From an uncultured beta proteobacterium (GTDB lineage: Bacteria > Pseudomonadota > Gammaproteobacteria > Burkholderiales > Rhodocyclaceae): DNA of 5,551 nucleotides. The translations under genes were made by a program, and so were the position numbers. The stretch is taken from contig CAIWVX010000458.1 in assembly GCA_903916205.1 (NCBI GenBank), positions 1-5,551 on the forward strand. Reading direction: 5' to 3'. This document shows positions 5,248 through 5,551 of the stretch, piece by piece; position 1 is the first letter of the stretch, and the number at the start of each line of letters is the position of its first letter. The notes beneath the pieces were generated by a model. The model made no database searches. It worked only from the letters and a program-made list of their open reading frames with translations, and was not told the origin of the DNA.

Positions 5248-5551
5248 CTAATACAGCATAAATTCGCGTCGCTCGTCTTCCCATGAGTTTTCGTCTTGAC
5301 GGGTCAGCGCCTCAAGATCTTCCGGTGTGGAGGCTGAGTCGTCCACCCACTCGCGTAACACGGGGCAGCCATTAATTAGGTCGATGGGTAGGCGCTTGTT
5401 TTCGTATTCGTAGGCAAAGTCGCGCCACAGGGGATAGCTCGGCTGTAATCGGCGCAGTGCTTTGAATGCCAGGCTTTGCAAGCGCCAGGGACGAAAGGCG
5501 GGGTGTTGGTAATGGGGGGCTTCAACATGGATTTGAAGGCCATGACATAAC
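5248..5551 (-). CDS. NamZ/DUF1343-type exo-beta-N-acetylmuramidase, C-terminal 100 residues (5' end outside window)
   Basis: The open frame enters from the right edge and stops at 5248-5250, giving 100 residues. They match the C-terminal domain pattern of the DUF1343 family, whose characterised member NamZ removes terminal MurNAc from peptidoglycan fragments. Recognisable elements in order are CHGLQIHVEAPHYQHPAFRPW (about 2-22), the helix LQSLAFKALRRLQPSYPLWRD, FAYEYENKRLPIDLINGCPVLREWVDD, and the typical terminal arginine-rich stretch ending REFMLY (family proteins often end in LLY). The catalytic N-terminal domain is outside the window, so activity cannot be judged. A TTG at 5481 could open a 77-codon frame, but the family-like sequence continues upstream, so it is internal. 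It is the first gene of this minus-strand series. Confidence 0.85.
   Translation of the reverse strand, partial: LCHGLQIHVEAPHYQHPAFRPWRLQSLAFKALRRLQPSYPLWRDFAYEYENKRLPIDLINGCPVLREWVDDSASTPEDLEALTRQDENSWEDERREFMLY

Noticed and set aside
1..5551. tRNA, rRNA or CRISPR array
   Set aside because: I saw no cloverleaf, rRNA segment or regularly spaced short repeats on either strand; the only repeats are the 222-bp pair and small inverted repeats.

Overview
The window looks like ordinary chromosome from a Gram-negative proteobacterium. The AlaRS and AroE sequences read most like a betaproteobacterium, but a gammaproteobacterium cannot be excluded by eye. All recognisable genes lie on the minus strand, so transcription runs from high to low coordinates.

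In the direction of transcription the layout is as follows. (1) The last 100 codons of a NamZ/DUF1343-type exo-beta-N-acetylmuramidase (5248-5551, cut by the window edge). (2) A 147-residue four-helix membrane protein of unknown function (4652-5095). (3) A complete shikimate dehydrogenase, aroE (3731-4558). (4) A two-gene type IV toxin-antitoxin cassette of the AbiE kind: an AbiEi-like winged-helix antitoxin (2928-3524) overlapping by 8 nt an AbiEii-like nucleotidyltransferase toxin (1904-2935). (5) The first 525 codons of alanyl-tRNA synthetase, alaS (1-1575, cut by the window edge).

The main feature is how the cassette sits in its site. It lies between aroE and alaS, flanked by a 222-bp direct repeat (1648-1869 and 3580-3801, about 95% identical, with the last 110 bp identical). 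The aroE-side copy holds the true 3' end of aroE plus its downstream region. The alaS-side copy holds only a severed aroE tail (22 codons) and the same downstream region. The simplest reading is that the ancestral order was aroE-alaS, and the AbiE module entered at the 3' end of aroE while that end was duplicated, leaving aroE intact. No integrase or transposase is present.

The regulatory layout is readable. The cassette has its own promoter (TTGTGA, 17 bp, TATACT), overlapped by a 7-bp inverted repeat TGTCAGA/TCTGACA. This is a good candidate for the AbiEi autoregulatory operator. A clean intrinsic terminator sits in the alaS-side repeat, after the toxin gene. The matching position in the aroE-side repeat has lost its strong stem, so aroE transcripts may read into the cassette. 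The housekeeping genes (aroE in aromatic amino acid synthesis, alaS in translation, NamZ-like enzyme in peptidoglycan turnover) show no shared pathway. The cassette is an accessory insertion among core genes.
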